Source of the DNA: Spirochaetales bacterium
GTDB taxonomy: Bacteria > Spirochaetota > Spirochaetia > DTKZ01
Direction of reading: 5' to 3'
NCBI GenBank assembly: GCA_017998025.1
Contig: JAGODW010000007.1
Coordinates: 1 to 16,662, forward strand
DNA length: 16,662 bases
Below the pieces are notes generated by a model, which saw only the letters and a program-made list of their open reading frames with translations, made no database searches and had not been told where the DNA came from. Numbering within the stretch: the stretch's first letter is position 1; each line of letters begins with the position of its first letter. A program made the translations under genes and the position numbers. This document shows, piece after piece, positions 7,551-14,453 of this stretch.

Positions 7551-8009
7551 GTGTATACAGAGCATTTTTTAAACGCTGCAGAAGAGTTTTTCCACGATAT
7601 AAATCTCCCTCTTGTGGGAGTTGAGGAATCTCAATCCATCAACAATTTGTATGAGCTTACCGGAAGTCTGGGAATAACCGGTTCTATTCGCGGATACCTG
7701 GTTCTTCAATCTGAAATGCTCACCGCCCATAACCTCGTAACAGGGATGGCAATGCGATTGGGAGTTTCCTTCGATGAGCTGGATTTTGGGCCTTTCCACC
7801 GTGCCACAATCGGAGAGATTGCCAACCAGATTGCAGGAAAAGCAATCATGAAGCTGGAAACCTGTGGAATCAGCTGTACAATAACCCCTCCTACAATCTT
7901 CATCGGTAAAGGGATATCTATGACTCTTCCTTCTTCCAGTTGTGTATTGGAAAGAACGCTTATAGGGAATTTTGGTATGCTTCACTTCTTCGTAGGCTTG
8001 ACAGAGTAA
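7551..8009 (+). CDS. CheX-like chemotaxis phosphatase
   Basis: The 152-residue product belongs to the CheX/CheC family, which removes phosphate from the response regulator CheY and so ends the motor-switching signal. The diagnostic stretch is GEIANQIAGKAIMKL at 88-102. Its single ExxN pair (Glu89, Asn92) is the CheX-type active site. The rest shows the family's alternating beta strands and two helices, for example GYLVLQSEM and LGNFGMLHFFVGL near the end. No membrane segment or signal peptide is seen. The start is GTG at 7551 with GAGG six bases upstream. In spirochaetes a CheX is usually encoded with cheA, cheW and cheY; this copy stands alone, facing away from nadC. Its partner could be CheY or another receiver domain. 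The family call is good; the exact role is not known. Confidence 0.82.
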   Translation: MYTEHFLNAAEEFFHDINLPLVGVEESQSINNLYELTGSLGITGSIRGYLVLQSEMLTAHNLVTGMAMRLGVSFDELDFGPFHRATIGEIANQIAGKAIMKLETCGISCTITPPTIFIGKGISMTLPSSSCVLERTLIGNFGMLHFFVGLTE

Positions 8010-8018
8010 ATTAAATAG

Positions 8019-8047
8019 TTGACAGATATCCCTTCTTCTCTTAGATT
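8019..8047 (+). promoter_or_regulatory. Candidate promoter for the acidic protein gene
   Basis: A perfect TTGACA (8019-8024) just after the cheX stop is followed by a 17-base spacer and TAGATT (8042-8047), a four-of-six -10 match. The start would be near 8054, about 37 bases before the ATG at 8091. The -10 is poor, so expression by readthrough from cheX is equally possible. Confidence 0.4.
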
Positions 8048-8090
8048 TTCAAAAGAAATCGACCGACGGGTCATTGTAAGGGGGAGCGCT

Positions 8091-8345
8091 ATGCCATTAA
8101 AAGATGAATTAGAGAGAGAATATCTCATCACGTTCATGTATGATCATGATGATGAAGATGAGGATTTCGACGATTATGACGAGGAAGACGAGGACTTTTA
8201 CGACGAAGACGAAGAGTTGGAAGATAATGAAGACGATCTAGAAGATGAAGAAGACTTTGAGGATGAAGACTATGATGAAGAAGATTACGATGAGGAAGAT
8301 CTAGACGATAATATGGATTACGATGATTTCGATGATGAAGAGTAA
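8091..8345 (+). CDS. Small, extremely acidic protein of unknown function
   Basis: I do not recognise this gene. The 84-residue product starts with a short ordinary head (MPLKDELEREYLITFMY). It then becomes a tail in which 51 of the last 67 residues are Asp or Glu, with no Lys or Arg. Tyr, Phe, Leu or Met are dotted every few residues. The codons are almost all GAN, so the DNA is a purine-rich near-triplet repeat. I chose ATG 8091 because a strong GGGGGAG lies four bases upstream; a TTG at 8019 in the same frame has none. It follows cheX on the same strand by about 80 bases, and its last 28 bases overlap the 3' end of rsfS on the other strand. Such a tail could mimic nucleic acid, bind cations or basic proteins, or act as a chaperone, but nothing here decides. 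The RNA polymerase delta subunit also has an acidic tail, but its folded N-terminal domain is absent. Confidence 0.72.
   Translation: MPLKDELEREYLITFMYDHDDEDEDFDDYDEEDEDFYDEDEELEDNEDDLEDEEDFEDEDYDEEDYDEEDLDDNMDYDDFDDEE
8142..8342 (+). repeat. GAN-codon low-complexity tract
   Basis: About 200 bases of degenerate GAT/GAC/GAA/GAG triplets encode the Asp/Glu tail of the small acidic protein. The units are not exact tandem copies, so the tract looks old or held by protein-level selection rather than freshly expanded. Its antisense strand supplies the last codons of rsfS, giving that protein a Ser-rich end. Confidence 0.7.
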
Positions 8346-8692
8346 TTCACTCTCTCACACTCGAACCAGAGTTTTTCTAAATCATAAAATGAGCGTTTTT
8401 CTTCTGTCATAAGATGGATGACGAAGGAACCACAGTCTAAAAGCTGCCAGCCGACGTCGTCCAGATTTTTTTTCTTCCGTAAAAGTTCGATTCCCTTCTC
8501 TTCTAAAAAACCAAGAAGATTGTTGAACAATCCTCGTAAATGTCCTTCACTTGTTACCGTTGTAATAATAAAAAAATCAGCAAAAGAGCACTGCGGTTCT
8601 ACCTGCAGCACTACTGTATTTCGGCCTTTATGTTCGTCGATAAACCGTGCTACCTCTAGAACTGCTGCGTTTCTATTTGCAGTAGCGTCCAT
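8318..8692 (-). CDS. rsfS: Ribosomal silencing factor RsfS
   Basis: RsfS binds L14 on the 50S subunit and blocks joining with 30S, lowering translation when nutrients run short. The 124-residue protein carries the family signatures: AVLEVARFIDEHKGRNTVVLQV, CSFADFFIITTVTSEGHLRGL, then GWQLLDCGSFVIHLMTEEKR and SFYDLEKLW near the C-terminus. I chose ATG 8692, with AGGAGG eight bases upstream, over the TTG three bases earlier. It overlaps the end of the LCP-like gene by 20 bases and is last in the rplU operon. The final residues (NYSSSSKSS) are encoded on the antisense of the GAN tract of the convergent acidic gene, with a 28-base 3' overlap. No terminator hairpin is visible for either gene. Confidence 0.95.
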   Translation of the reverse strand: MDATANRNAAVLEVARFIDEHKGRNTVVLQVEPQCSFADFFIITTVTSEGHLRGLFNNLLGFLEEKGIELLRKKKNLDDVGWQLLDCGSFVIHLMTEEKRSFYDLEKLWFECERVNYSSSSKSS

Positions 8693-9860
8693 CAAAATCC
8701 CCTCCTATCACAATGGTAATATCTGCATTCTTCTGCCCTCCATGCGATGAAGATTCTGTAACGATCCTCTCACATTTAATAAGGGCTGCCACCCGGGAAG
8801 CCCCTTCCCGATTTCCCTTTCTATCAATTATGAGGGTTTTTTCCACGTCCTGGGTTTCTGCATTCCCATAAGAAATTACCTCATAGCCAAAACTCTGGTA
8901 GATCTCCCGGGTTCTTCGAGCTAAACCAGCGATGTTCGTCCCATTTAGGATTTCCAATGTAAGACCCGTATCTTCCGCACGGAATTCATCCGTACTCGCG
9001 AGATTTTCATACATTTTTTTTACGGTCTGACGGAGCAACTGCCCCTCAAAATGGGGGAACAGCAGTTCCTGGGTCTCAACCGTTCGCACATTCCCTAATA
9101 CCCGCTGGAATACTATCCGTTCCGTATCCAGTTTCCGCAGCTCTCCCACAAATACCCTCAGACCGCGGGTTTCCATATTTGTATACATTGTATCCTTTAA
9201 GAAAGGAATCACATCAGGATGCAGGAGAAAATCTGCCGTTTCTCCGATTTTTTTCAAGAGGGACTGCAGAAACTTTTGTATTCGGATAGTCCGATCAACC
9301 TCCGATTCTTCCGGATCTTGAAACGAAAGAAACACGAGGGCCTTACCTCCATCGAGATGAAGATTTCCCGCGGGAAGTTGAATTTTTTTCCCTTTTGCAT
9401 CAATTTCTACCGTATTGGCAATAAATAGTTCTATGCCTCCCACCAGGTCGATAAAGTGTTCCAGCTGCTGATAGGAGAATTCGATAAAGAAAGGGATTTC
9501 TCCGTCTATGATGGTTTCTATTGTATCTCGAAAAGCTTCAACCGAGTGAACCTTGTACAGCGAATCCACTCTTCCTACTTTTTTTTGACTTGTAATCACC
9601 GTCCCTAAGTGTCCCGGTATATCCAGCAGAGCCCCTCGTCCTGTCTGCGGACTATAAAAAAATAATTCAGTGAATTTTAGTTCTTCCCCATCGTGGATCA
9701 TAAACTGTACGGTAAACGGTTTGCCTTCCTGGAGAAGCGTAGTAACGGCATCCACCCGTACCTGTTGATAAATGTAAAATCCGCTTCCTAACAGGATGAG
9801 AAAAACTACAACAAGAAAAAGGATCCCGGTATCAAATTTGGTTTTTCTGTGCCTTTTCAA
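8673..9860 (-). CDS. LCP-family-like membrane protein with LytR C-terminal domain
   Basis: The 395-residue product has a short basic head, one membrane segment at about 11-31, and a long outside portion. Residues about 45-210 resemble the LytR-CpsA-Psr (LCP) domain, which in other bacteria joins glycopolymers to peptidoglycan. Supporting parts are LVGGIELFIANTVEID (139-154), LPAGNLHLDGGKALVFLSF (162-180) and DRTIRIQKFL (189-198). Residues about 298-387 are a LytR_C domain (TLEILNGTNIAGLARRTREI). The arginines of typical LCP enzymes, in the SIPRD-like site and after the conserved Ala-Leu, are missing: DIPGH and ALVFLSFQ stand there. It may therefore bind rather than catalyse. The start is TTG at 9860, needed to include the membrane segment. 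It overlaps yqeK by 29 bases and rsfS by 20. As I recall, Borrelia has a protein of unknown function at this place. Confidence 0.78.
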   Translation of the reverse strand: MKRHRKTKFDTGILFLVVVFLILLGSGFYIYQQVRVDAVTTLLQEGKPFTVQFMIHDGEELKFTELFFYSPQTGRGALLDIPGHLGTVITSQKKVGRVDSLYKVHSVEAFRDTIETIIDGEIPFFIEFSYQQLEHFIDLVGGIELFIANTVEIDAKGKKIQLPAGNLHLDGGKALVFLSFQDPEESEVDRTIRIQKFLQSLLKKIGETADFLLHPDVIPFLKDTMYTNMETRGLRVFVGELRKLDTERIVFQRVLGNVRTVETQELLFPHFEGQLLRQTVKKMYENLASTDEFRAEDTGLTLEILNGTNIAGLARRTREIYQSFGYEVISYGNAETQDVEKTLIIDRKGNREGASRVAALIKCERIVTESSSHGGQKNADITIVIGGDFDGRYCK

Positions 9861-10419
9861 GAACCTTCCCTTTCAATTCATCGTACAATGCTTGTGTAAT
9901 AGGCGCAAGATTGTTTCGGTATTTTTTTTCTTCCTCTAAAAGGGAGAGAACCATCTCGTCCAGTGAGAGGCTAAGAATCCGGCTTCGAAAACGTTCATCA
10001 ATAAATGTACGGGAAGGTTCAATAGAATCTGCTACAAATAGTATCTTCCCATACGGATTTAGCCCCGGCTTTCCCAGGCTATGATTGGCAATTGCTTCCA
10101 GAATATCTGCATCCTCTATTCCAAATTGGGAACGAACTAAAAAAGCGGCTACCTTGCCATGGAGAAGGATGGGATTTTTCTCTTCCAGGGCGGTAAACTG
10201 GATTCCTGCCCTTTTCGCCTCTTCTTTAAGCTTTTTCCCTGAAAACTCTCTTGCAATATCATGGAGAAGTCCTGCCAGGAAAGCTTTATTCGCATCTAAA
10301 CCAAAGCGATCGGCAAGATTTCTACACAGTTCTGCGGTTCCAAGGGAGTGAGAAAATCTCTTAGGAGGGAGGTGAGTCTTTATATAAGAAAGGATTTCTT
10401 CCATCCGTAAATCAGTCAT
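9832..10419 (-). CDS. yqeK: HD-domain hydrolase YqeK (probable symmetrical Ap4A hydrolase)
   Basis: YqeK proteins are HD-family metal-dependent hydrolases. Studied members split diadenosine tetraphosphate symmetrically into two ADP. From the chosen start the protein has 195 residues. The metal ligands are visible: His24 in RFSHSLGTAE, His53-Asp54 in AGLLHDIAREF, His87 in LLHGKVAA, His113 in AIANHSLG and Asp131 in ILFVADSIEPSR. These are the family hallmarks. I prefer ATG 10419, which overlaps the nadD stop by 8 bases and gives typical length. ATG 10452 has a fair GGAG seven bases upstream and would add 11 residues. yqeK directly after nadD is a common bacterial pair. It overlaps the LCP-like gene by 29 bases. 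Confidence 0.9.
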   Translation of the reverse strand: MTDLRMEEILSYIKTHLPPKRFSHSLGTAELCRNLADRFGLDANKAFLAGLLHDIAREFSGKKLKEEAKRAGIQFTALEEKNPILLHGKVAAFLVRSQFGIEDADILEAIANHSLGKPGLNPYGKILFVADSIEPSRTFIDERFRSRILSLSLDEMVLSLLEEEKKYRNNLAPITQALYDELKGKVLEKAQKNQI

Positions 10420-10987
10420 TGCGGTACAATCCCTGAGAACAGATATACTCATATACAGGCTCCGGGACCAGGTACCGGAAGGCTTTCCCTTCCTGTACTC
10501 GTTTTCGAATATCGGAAGATGAGATGGGAATCAGAAGATTCTCTACATAGGTTATGGGTACAGGATACGGAAAAGGTTCCCTCCGAAGACGGTAGGCCAC
10601 GATAATATCTACCACTTTCAGAAGATCCTCCACCCTTCTCCACCTAGGGAAACCGGGTACAAGGTCGTCTCCGATGATAAGACCTATTTTACCGGTAATG
10701 GGGTATCTCTTATACAGATATTCTATCGTATCCATTGTATAAGAAGTTTCTCTCCGTTGAATCTCACAGTCTTCTACCAGAAACTCGTTTCTTTCACCGG
10801 TTGCTAATCGAACCATCTCAAACCGTTTGAACGGATCATCCTCTAAGCCAATCTCTTTATGGGCAGGTCGAAAGGAAGGGACAAACACAATTCGATCATA
10901 GGCTAAAGAGATTCGTACTTCCTCGGCAATATAGAGGTGACCATTATGAATAGGATTAAAGGTTCCCCCCAGCAGGGCTGTCCTCAT
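10412..10987 (-). CDS. nadD: Nicotinate-nucleotide adenylyltransferase NadD
   Basis: NadD transfers AMP from ATP to nicotinate mononucleotide, forming deamido-NAD, the step shared by de novo and salvage NAD synthesis. The 191-residue protein has the nucleotidyltransferase motif [11 protein letters not shown] at 7-17, with the two His residues of the HxGH-type site. It also has IIGDDLVPGFPRW (104-116) and the late ISSSDIRKR motif (155-163) that contacts ATP phosphates. The ATG start has a strong AGGAGG five bases upstream, inside the last codons of obgE, with a 32-base overlap. Together with nadB and nadC elsewhere in the window this covers three steps of NAD synthesis, although nadD sits in the ribosome-linked operon. 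Confidence 0.95.
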   Translation of the reverse strand: MRTALLGGTFNPIHNGHLYIAEEVRISLAYDRIVFVPSFRPAHKEIGLEDDPFKRFEMVRLATGERNEFLVEDCEIQRRETSYTMDTIEYLYKRYPITGKIGLIIGDDLVPGFPRWRRVEDLLKVVDIIVAYRLRREPFPYPVPITYVENLLIPISSSDIRKRVQEGKAFRYLVPEPVYEYICSQGLYRND

Positions 10988-11999
10988 GGGTACCTCCTTC
11001 CTCCTTAGTTAAACGCCAGAATTCTTCTATTAACCTATCGATCCCCTGATGGGTCATAGAAGAGATACCGATTAATCTTTCCTCAGGATACTTTTCCCTT
11101 AAATTCTTCAATTGTTCTTCCGTACCCGGCATGTCCAGCTTTGTTCCTACGAGTATCCTCTTTCTATTTACTAAGTTTGGTGAAAACTTTTCAAGTTCTT
11201 CTAATAGGATCTCAAAGTGGTGTATGGATCCCGGATCGGATAGATCAATCAAGAAGGCTAAACCTTTTGTCCGGCTTATATGCTTTAAAAATCTGAATCC
11301 CAGGCCCACACCCCTGGAGGCTCCTTCGAGGATACCGGGAATATCTGCCAATACTATGTCTTCATCTCTCAGAGTAAGGACTCCTAGATAAGGAACCCGG
11401 GTAGTAAAGGGGTACGGTGCAACTTCAGGTCGTGCATTCGAAAGAACCCGGAGTAAACTCGACTTACCTGCATTGGGAAAACCTACAAAGCCGATATCGG
11501 CAATGACGTTTAATTCTACCTTTACCCGCGCAGTTCTACCCGGTTCTCCGGGCTGTGCAAACCGCGGTGCCTGGTTCCTGGAAGATTTGAAATGTGCATT
11601 GCCCTTTCCCCCTTTTCCTCCTTCTAAAAAAACCCAGCGGGTTCCAACATCCGTAAGGTCTTTGAGGATTTCGCCCGTTGCAGGATTTTTTACCAGCGTT
11701 CCAGGCGGCACAGGGATTTCAACCGAATTTCCATCCTTTCCATGACGCAATGCCCCTTCGCCGGGCGATCCATTCTGAGCCTTTAGCACGAAAGATCTCT
11801 TTAAATGTCTAAGGGTTTTTAAATTTCGCCGGACAACAAAAATCACATCTCCTCCCCTGCCTCCATCCCCTCCGTCAGGGCCTCCTTTAGGGATATACTT
11901 TTCTCTCCGGAAAGAAACACTGCCTGCCCCTCCGGAACCGGAAGCGAGATCGAGGAGTACTTCGTCTATAAACGTTTGCACGGGTCGGTCATCGATCAA
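10956..11999 (-). CDS. obgE: Obg-family GTPase ObgE/CgtA
   Basis: ObgE is an essential GTPase that binds the 50S subunit and couples ribosome assembly to the nucleotide state of the cell. The 347-residue product has the glycine-rich Obg domain at about 7-165 ([20 protein letters not shown]). The G domain has G1 GFPNAGKSS (173-181), G2 around Thr199-200, G3 DIPGILEGA (219-227), G4 TKLD (286-289, where NKxD is usual) and G5 ISS (312-314). It lacks the extra C-terminal domain found in some Gram-positive Obg proteins. The start is TTG at 11999, sharing TTGA with the rpmA stop. No ribosome-binding site is seen, so it probably depends on reinitiation after rpmA. A GTG seven codons in is a weaker option. 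Confidence 0.95.
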   Translation of the reverse strand: MIDDRPVQTFIDEVLLDLASGSGGAGSVSFRREKYIPKGGPDGGDGGRGGDVIFVVRRNLKTLRHLKRSFVLKAQNGSPGEGALRHGKDGNSVEIPVPPGTLVKNPATGEILKDLTDVGTRWVFLEGGKGGKGNAHFKSSRNQAPRFAQPGEPGRTARVKVELNVIADIGFVGFPNAGKSSLLRVLSNARPEVAPYPFTTRVPYLGVLTLRDEDIVLADIPGILEGASRGVGLGFRFLKHISRTKGLAFLIDLSDPGSIHHFEILLEELEKFSPNLVNRKRILVGTKLDMPGTEEQLKNLREKYPEERLIGISSMTHQGIDRLIEEFWRLTKEEGGTHEDSPAGGNL

Positions 12000-12250
12000 G
12001 AAAGGGATTCAATGGTGATTATTTTTTTCCCTCGTAGTGTCTTAAATACAACTTTACCCGGTGTTTTTGCGAAAAGGGTATCATCCTTTCCTTTCCCTAC
12101 ATTCCTGCCGGGATGAAACACCGTTCCCCGCTGACGGACAAGGATCTCTCCTGCTTTTACGATCTGGTCTCCAAATCGCTTAACCCCTAACCTTCTCCCA
12201 ATAGAATCCCGTCCATTTTTAGAACTTCCGCCGCCTTTCTTATGCGCCAT
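11996..12250 (-). CDS. rpmA: 50S ribosomal protein L27
   Basis: L27 lies at the peptidyl-transferase centre, where its N-terminal tail reaches the tRNA ends. The 84-residue protein starts [16 protein letters not shown], the classic mature form. It has no extra hydrophobic leader of the kind that Prp protease removes in Firmicutes. The rest ([39 protein letters not shown]) is fully conserved. The start is ATG with GGGAG seven bases upstream. It follows the Prp-like gene by 21 bases and shares a 4-base TTGA overlap with obgE. Confidence 0.97.
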   Translation of the reverse strand: MAHKKGGGSSKNGRDSIGRRLGVKRFGDQIVKAGEILVRQRGTVFHPGRNVGKGKDDTLFAKTPGKVVFKTLRGKKIITIESLS

Positions 12251-12271
12251 ATTGGATCTCCCTATTTTTTT

Positions 12272-12610
12272 CTACTCTTCTCTTTCCTCTATAGAAACCT
12301 CGATTTCTTCTGGTGCATCCTGACAGAGCTGTTGCAGTCCGTATAGAAGAAAATCGGTAATTGCCCGAACCCGTTCAAGCTTCTGTCCTGGGACCCTCCC
12401 GATGAGGACTCGCAGAGTCCCTTCCGAAGGAGCTGAAATCTCTGCTTTTATATCCTCTTCTGCTTCGAGTAATTCCCCTCCTGTACGGAGTAGGGTTGTT
12501 ACCCCAGCACATACAGGACTATATCCAGGGGATGCTTTTAAAGCATGGCCCTCCGCTGTCAACCCCCCAAGACATCCGTCCTTTCGGATAAAGGCCCGAA
12601 TGTTTATCAT
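12272..12610 (-). CDS. Prp/YsxB-family cysteine protease-like protein
   Basis: The 112-residue product belongs to the Prp (YsxB/DUF464) family, encoded between rplU and rpmA in many bacteria. In Staphylococcus Prp removes the N-terminal leader of L27. The likely catalytic pair is present: His22 in AEGHALKA and Cys34 in [11 protein letters not shown], at the same positions I recall for S. aureus Prp. The Asp of the usual GxDxVCA motif is replaced by Ser31. The rest of the protein fits the small alpha/beta fold of the family, with an acidic end ([12 protein letters not shown]). I chose ATG 12610, four bases after the rplU stop; the open frame reaches a TTG at 12637 inside rplU. The neighbouring L27 has no leader to cut, so the role here is unclear. 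Confidence 0.85.
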   Translation of the reverse strand: MINIRAFIRKDGCLGGLTAEGHALKASPGYSPVCAGVTTLLRTGGELLEAEEDIKAEISAPSEGTLRVLIGRVPGQKLERVRAITDFLLYGLQQLCQDAPEEIEVSIEEREE

Positions 12611-12614
12611 TCGC

Positions 12615-12929
12615 TTAGACCCCGGCAATCTCCTCAACCTTTAACAGCGTATACTCCTCCCGATGGCCCCATCGCCTTCGATAGTTCTTTCGCTTCTTGT
12701 ACTTAAAGCCAATAATTTTCTTGGCTTTTCCGTGATCCTCTACCACGGTCTTCAAGGTAACTCCAGAAATATACGGAGTTCCTACCGATACGTTCCCCTC
12801 TTTCTCTACCAGCATTACGCTGTTCAATTCTACCGGGGAGCCCTTTTCCTGGGCAATTTTATCTACCTTCAGTACCGATCCTTCTTCAGCTCTGTACTGT
12901 TTTCCTTTGATTTCTACTAATGCGTACAT
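12615..12929 (-). CDS. rplU: 50S ribosomal protein L21
   Basis: L21 is a large-subunit protein that binds 23S rRNA. The 104-residue product has the conserved start MYALVEIKGKQYRAEEGSVLKV and the signature KIIGFKYKKRKNYRRRWGHREEYTLLKVEEI near the end, cited here only by name of region (about residues 70-101). The ATG is preceded by GGGAG about eight bases upstream, and this site lies inside an inverted repeat. It is first in the operon running through prp, rpmA and obgE to rsfS, with its own promoter at the end of gltD. Confidence 0.96.
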   Translation of the reverse strand: MYALVEIKGKQYRAEEGSVLKVDKIAQEKGSPVELNSVMLVEKEGNVSVGTPYISGVTLKTVVEDHGKAKKIIGFKYKKRKNYRRRWGHREEYTLLKVEEIAGV

Positions 12930-12931
12930 TG

Positions 12932-12947
12932 TTCACTCCCGAGTGAA
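12932..12947 (-). promoter_or_regulatory. Inverted repeat over the rplU ribosome-binding site
   Basis: TTCACTC and GAGTGAA form a perfect 7-base inverted repeat separated by two bases. In RNA it would fold as a 6-bp stem with a CGGG loop. The Shine-Dalgarno bases GGGAG lie partly in the loop and partly in the 3' arm, so folding would hide them. The repeat sits between the promoter and the rplU ATG and could be a translational control site, perhaps for feedback by L21, or a protein operator on DNA. Its function is inferred. Confidence 0.5.
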
Positions 12948-12961
12948 ATTTTGCAGAGGAT

Positions 12962-12990
12962 TCTATACCATAGAAACCAATCACCGTCAA
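12962..12990 (-). promoter_or_regulatory. Sigma70-type promoter for the rplU operon
   Basis: On the minus strand TTGACG (12985-12990), a 17-base spacer and TATAGA (12962-12967) place the transcription start near 12955, about 25 bases before the rplU ATG. The -35 element overlaps the gltD stop codon. It should drive the run from rplU to rsfS, separating it from gltBD, although no terminator is seen between them. Confidence 0.7.
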
Positions 12991-14453
12991 GGTAGGAAAG
13001 ATTCCCCTTCAAGATAGGTATCCACTGCGCGGGATAGTTTCCGTCCTTCATGAATAGCCCAAACTACGAGGGATTGACCTCTGCGTCCATCTCCTGCGGC
13101 AAACACTTTAGGATTTGAAGTGACAAATTTCCCATACTCTGCCCGAATAGTGGAGCGATTATCTTTTTCCACCCCAAAAGCATCCAGCGTAGCTCCTTCG
13201 GGCCCTAAAAACCCCAAAGCGAGAAGGACCAGATCTGCCTTCCAGACTTCTTCTGAACCGGGAATTTCCTTCATAACAGGCTTCCCTCCAGAGTCTTTCA
13301 CCCATTCGACCCTTATTGTTCGGATTCCTCGAACGTTTCCCCTCCCGTCGTCTAGAAATTCTTTGGAGAGAATGCTCCATTCCCGCGGATCGGAACCAAA
13401 TCGATGGATCGCCTCTTCATGTCCATAGTCCACCTTTAACAACCGGGGATACAGAGGCCAGGGGAATTCAGGAGTTCGCTCTTTCGGAGGTTTCGGCAAA
13501 AGCTCAAAGTTCTTAAGGCTTACACAGCCGTGCCGTAACGCTGTCCCGATACAATCGTTTCCTGTATCTCCACCACCGATCACAACTACATTTTTTCCTG
13601 CAGCGGAAATAGATCCTCCATTAGAAGAAAGACTCCCTTTCAACAATTGTTTCGTCTGGCCCGTAAGAAACTCCAGGGCAAAATGGATTCCTCCAAGGTT
13701 TCTGCCTGGAATCTGCATATCCCGGGGAACCGTAGCACCGATGGAAAGTACTACTGCATCAAATTTTTCCAGAATCCATTCCGGATCCACCTCGCGTCCT
13801 ACCCAGCTGTTTGTTCGGAACTCCACTCCTTCTAGCTCCATCAGGTGGACTCGTTTCAGTACAAGGTTCTTATCCAGCTTCATGTTAGGGATTCCATACA
13901 TGAGAAGCCCGCCGACCTGGTCTGCTCGTTCAAATACAGTCACCAAATGACCCGCCTGATTTAACTGATCCGCTGCTGCCAGTCCTGCAGGACCGCTACC
14001 CACTACAGCTACCTTCTTCCCGGTTCTTACCTTCGGAGGGCGGGGTACCATCAGTCCCGTTTCATAGGCACGATCGATGATGAAACACTCATTGTTCTTA
14101 ATGGTTACAGGAGACTCATGAATGCCCAGCACACAGGCTGTTTCGCAGGGAGCGGGACATACTCTGCCGGTAAACTCAGGAAAGTTATTAGTAGCCCGCA
14201 ATCGAAAGAATGCTTCTTCAAACCGCCCCTGGTAGATAAAATCATTCCACTCGGGAATAAGATTCATAAGAGGGCAACCATAGCTGGAGTGACAGAAAGG
14301 GACTCCGCAGTCCATGCAGCGCGCTCCCTGCCGGATTCGCTCCGGTTCATCCAGCTCCCGATGGAATTCCCTGTAGTTCTTTAGCCGTTCTTCTGGAGAA
14401 ATATCTTCTAATACTCTTCTCTCATACTCCATGAAACCGGTAGGTTTACCCAT
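12987..14453 (-). CDS. gltD: Glutamate synthase small (beta) subunit GltD
   Basis: GltD takes electrons from NADPH through FAD and iron-sulfur centres and passes them to GltB for glutamate formation. The 488-residue protein has the N-terminal cluster-binding cysteines CMDCGVPFC...C (46, 49, 54, 60) and CPAPCETAC (99, 103, 107). An FAD-binding fold (GSGPAG at 152-157) follows, then [15 protein letters not shown] (181-195). The NADPH-binding fold has [11 protein letters not shown] from 293. The C-terminal segment [22 protein letters not shown] is the typical second FAD contact. Length is normal. The ATG overlaps the end of gltB by 8 bases, so translation is probably coupled. The stop codon lies within the -35 element of the rplU promoter. 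Confidence 0.96.
   Translation of the reverse strand: MGKPTGFMEYERRVLEDISPEERLKNYREFHRELDEPERIRQGARCMDCGVPFCHSSYGCPLMNLIPEWNDFIYQGRFEEAFFRLRATNNFPEFTGRVCPAPCETACVLGIHESPVTIKNNECFIIDRAYETGLMVPRPPKVRTGKKVAVVGSGPAGLAAADQLNQAGHLVTVFERADQVGGLLMYGIPNMKLDKNLVLKRVHLMELEGVEFRTNSWVGREVDPEWILEKFDAVVLSIGATVPRDMQIPGRNLGGIHFALEFLTGQTKQLLKGSLSSNGGSISAAGKNVVVIGGGDTGNDCIGTALRHGCVSLKNFELLPKPPKERTPEFPWPLYPRLLKVDYGHEEAIHRFGSDPREWSILSKEFLDDGRGNVRGIRTIRVEWVKDSGGKPVMKEIPGSEEVWKADLVLLALGFLGPEGATLDAFGVEKDNRSTIRAEYGKFVTSNPKVFAAGDGRRGQSLVVWAIHEGRKLSRAVDTYLEGESFLP

Noticed and set aside
8019..8090. TTG start at 8019 for the acidic protein
   Set aside because: It has no ribosome-binding site and coincides with a TTGACA promoter element; ATG 8091 has GGGGGAG just upstream.
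8673..9860. LCP-like gene as a decaying pseudogene
   Set aside because: The frame is full length with intact membrane segment and LytR_C domain and tight overlaps on both sides; loss of arginines looks like change of function.
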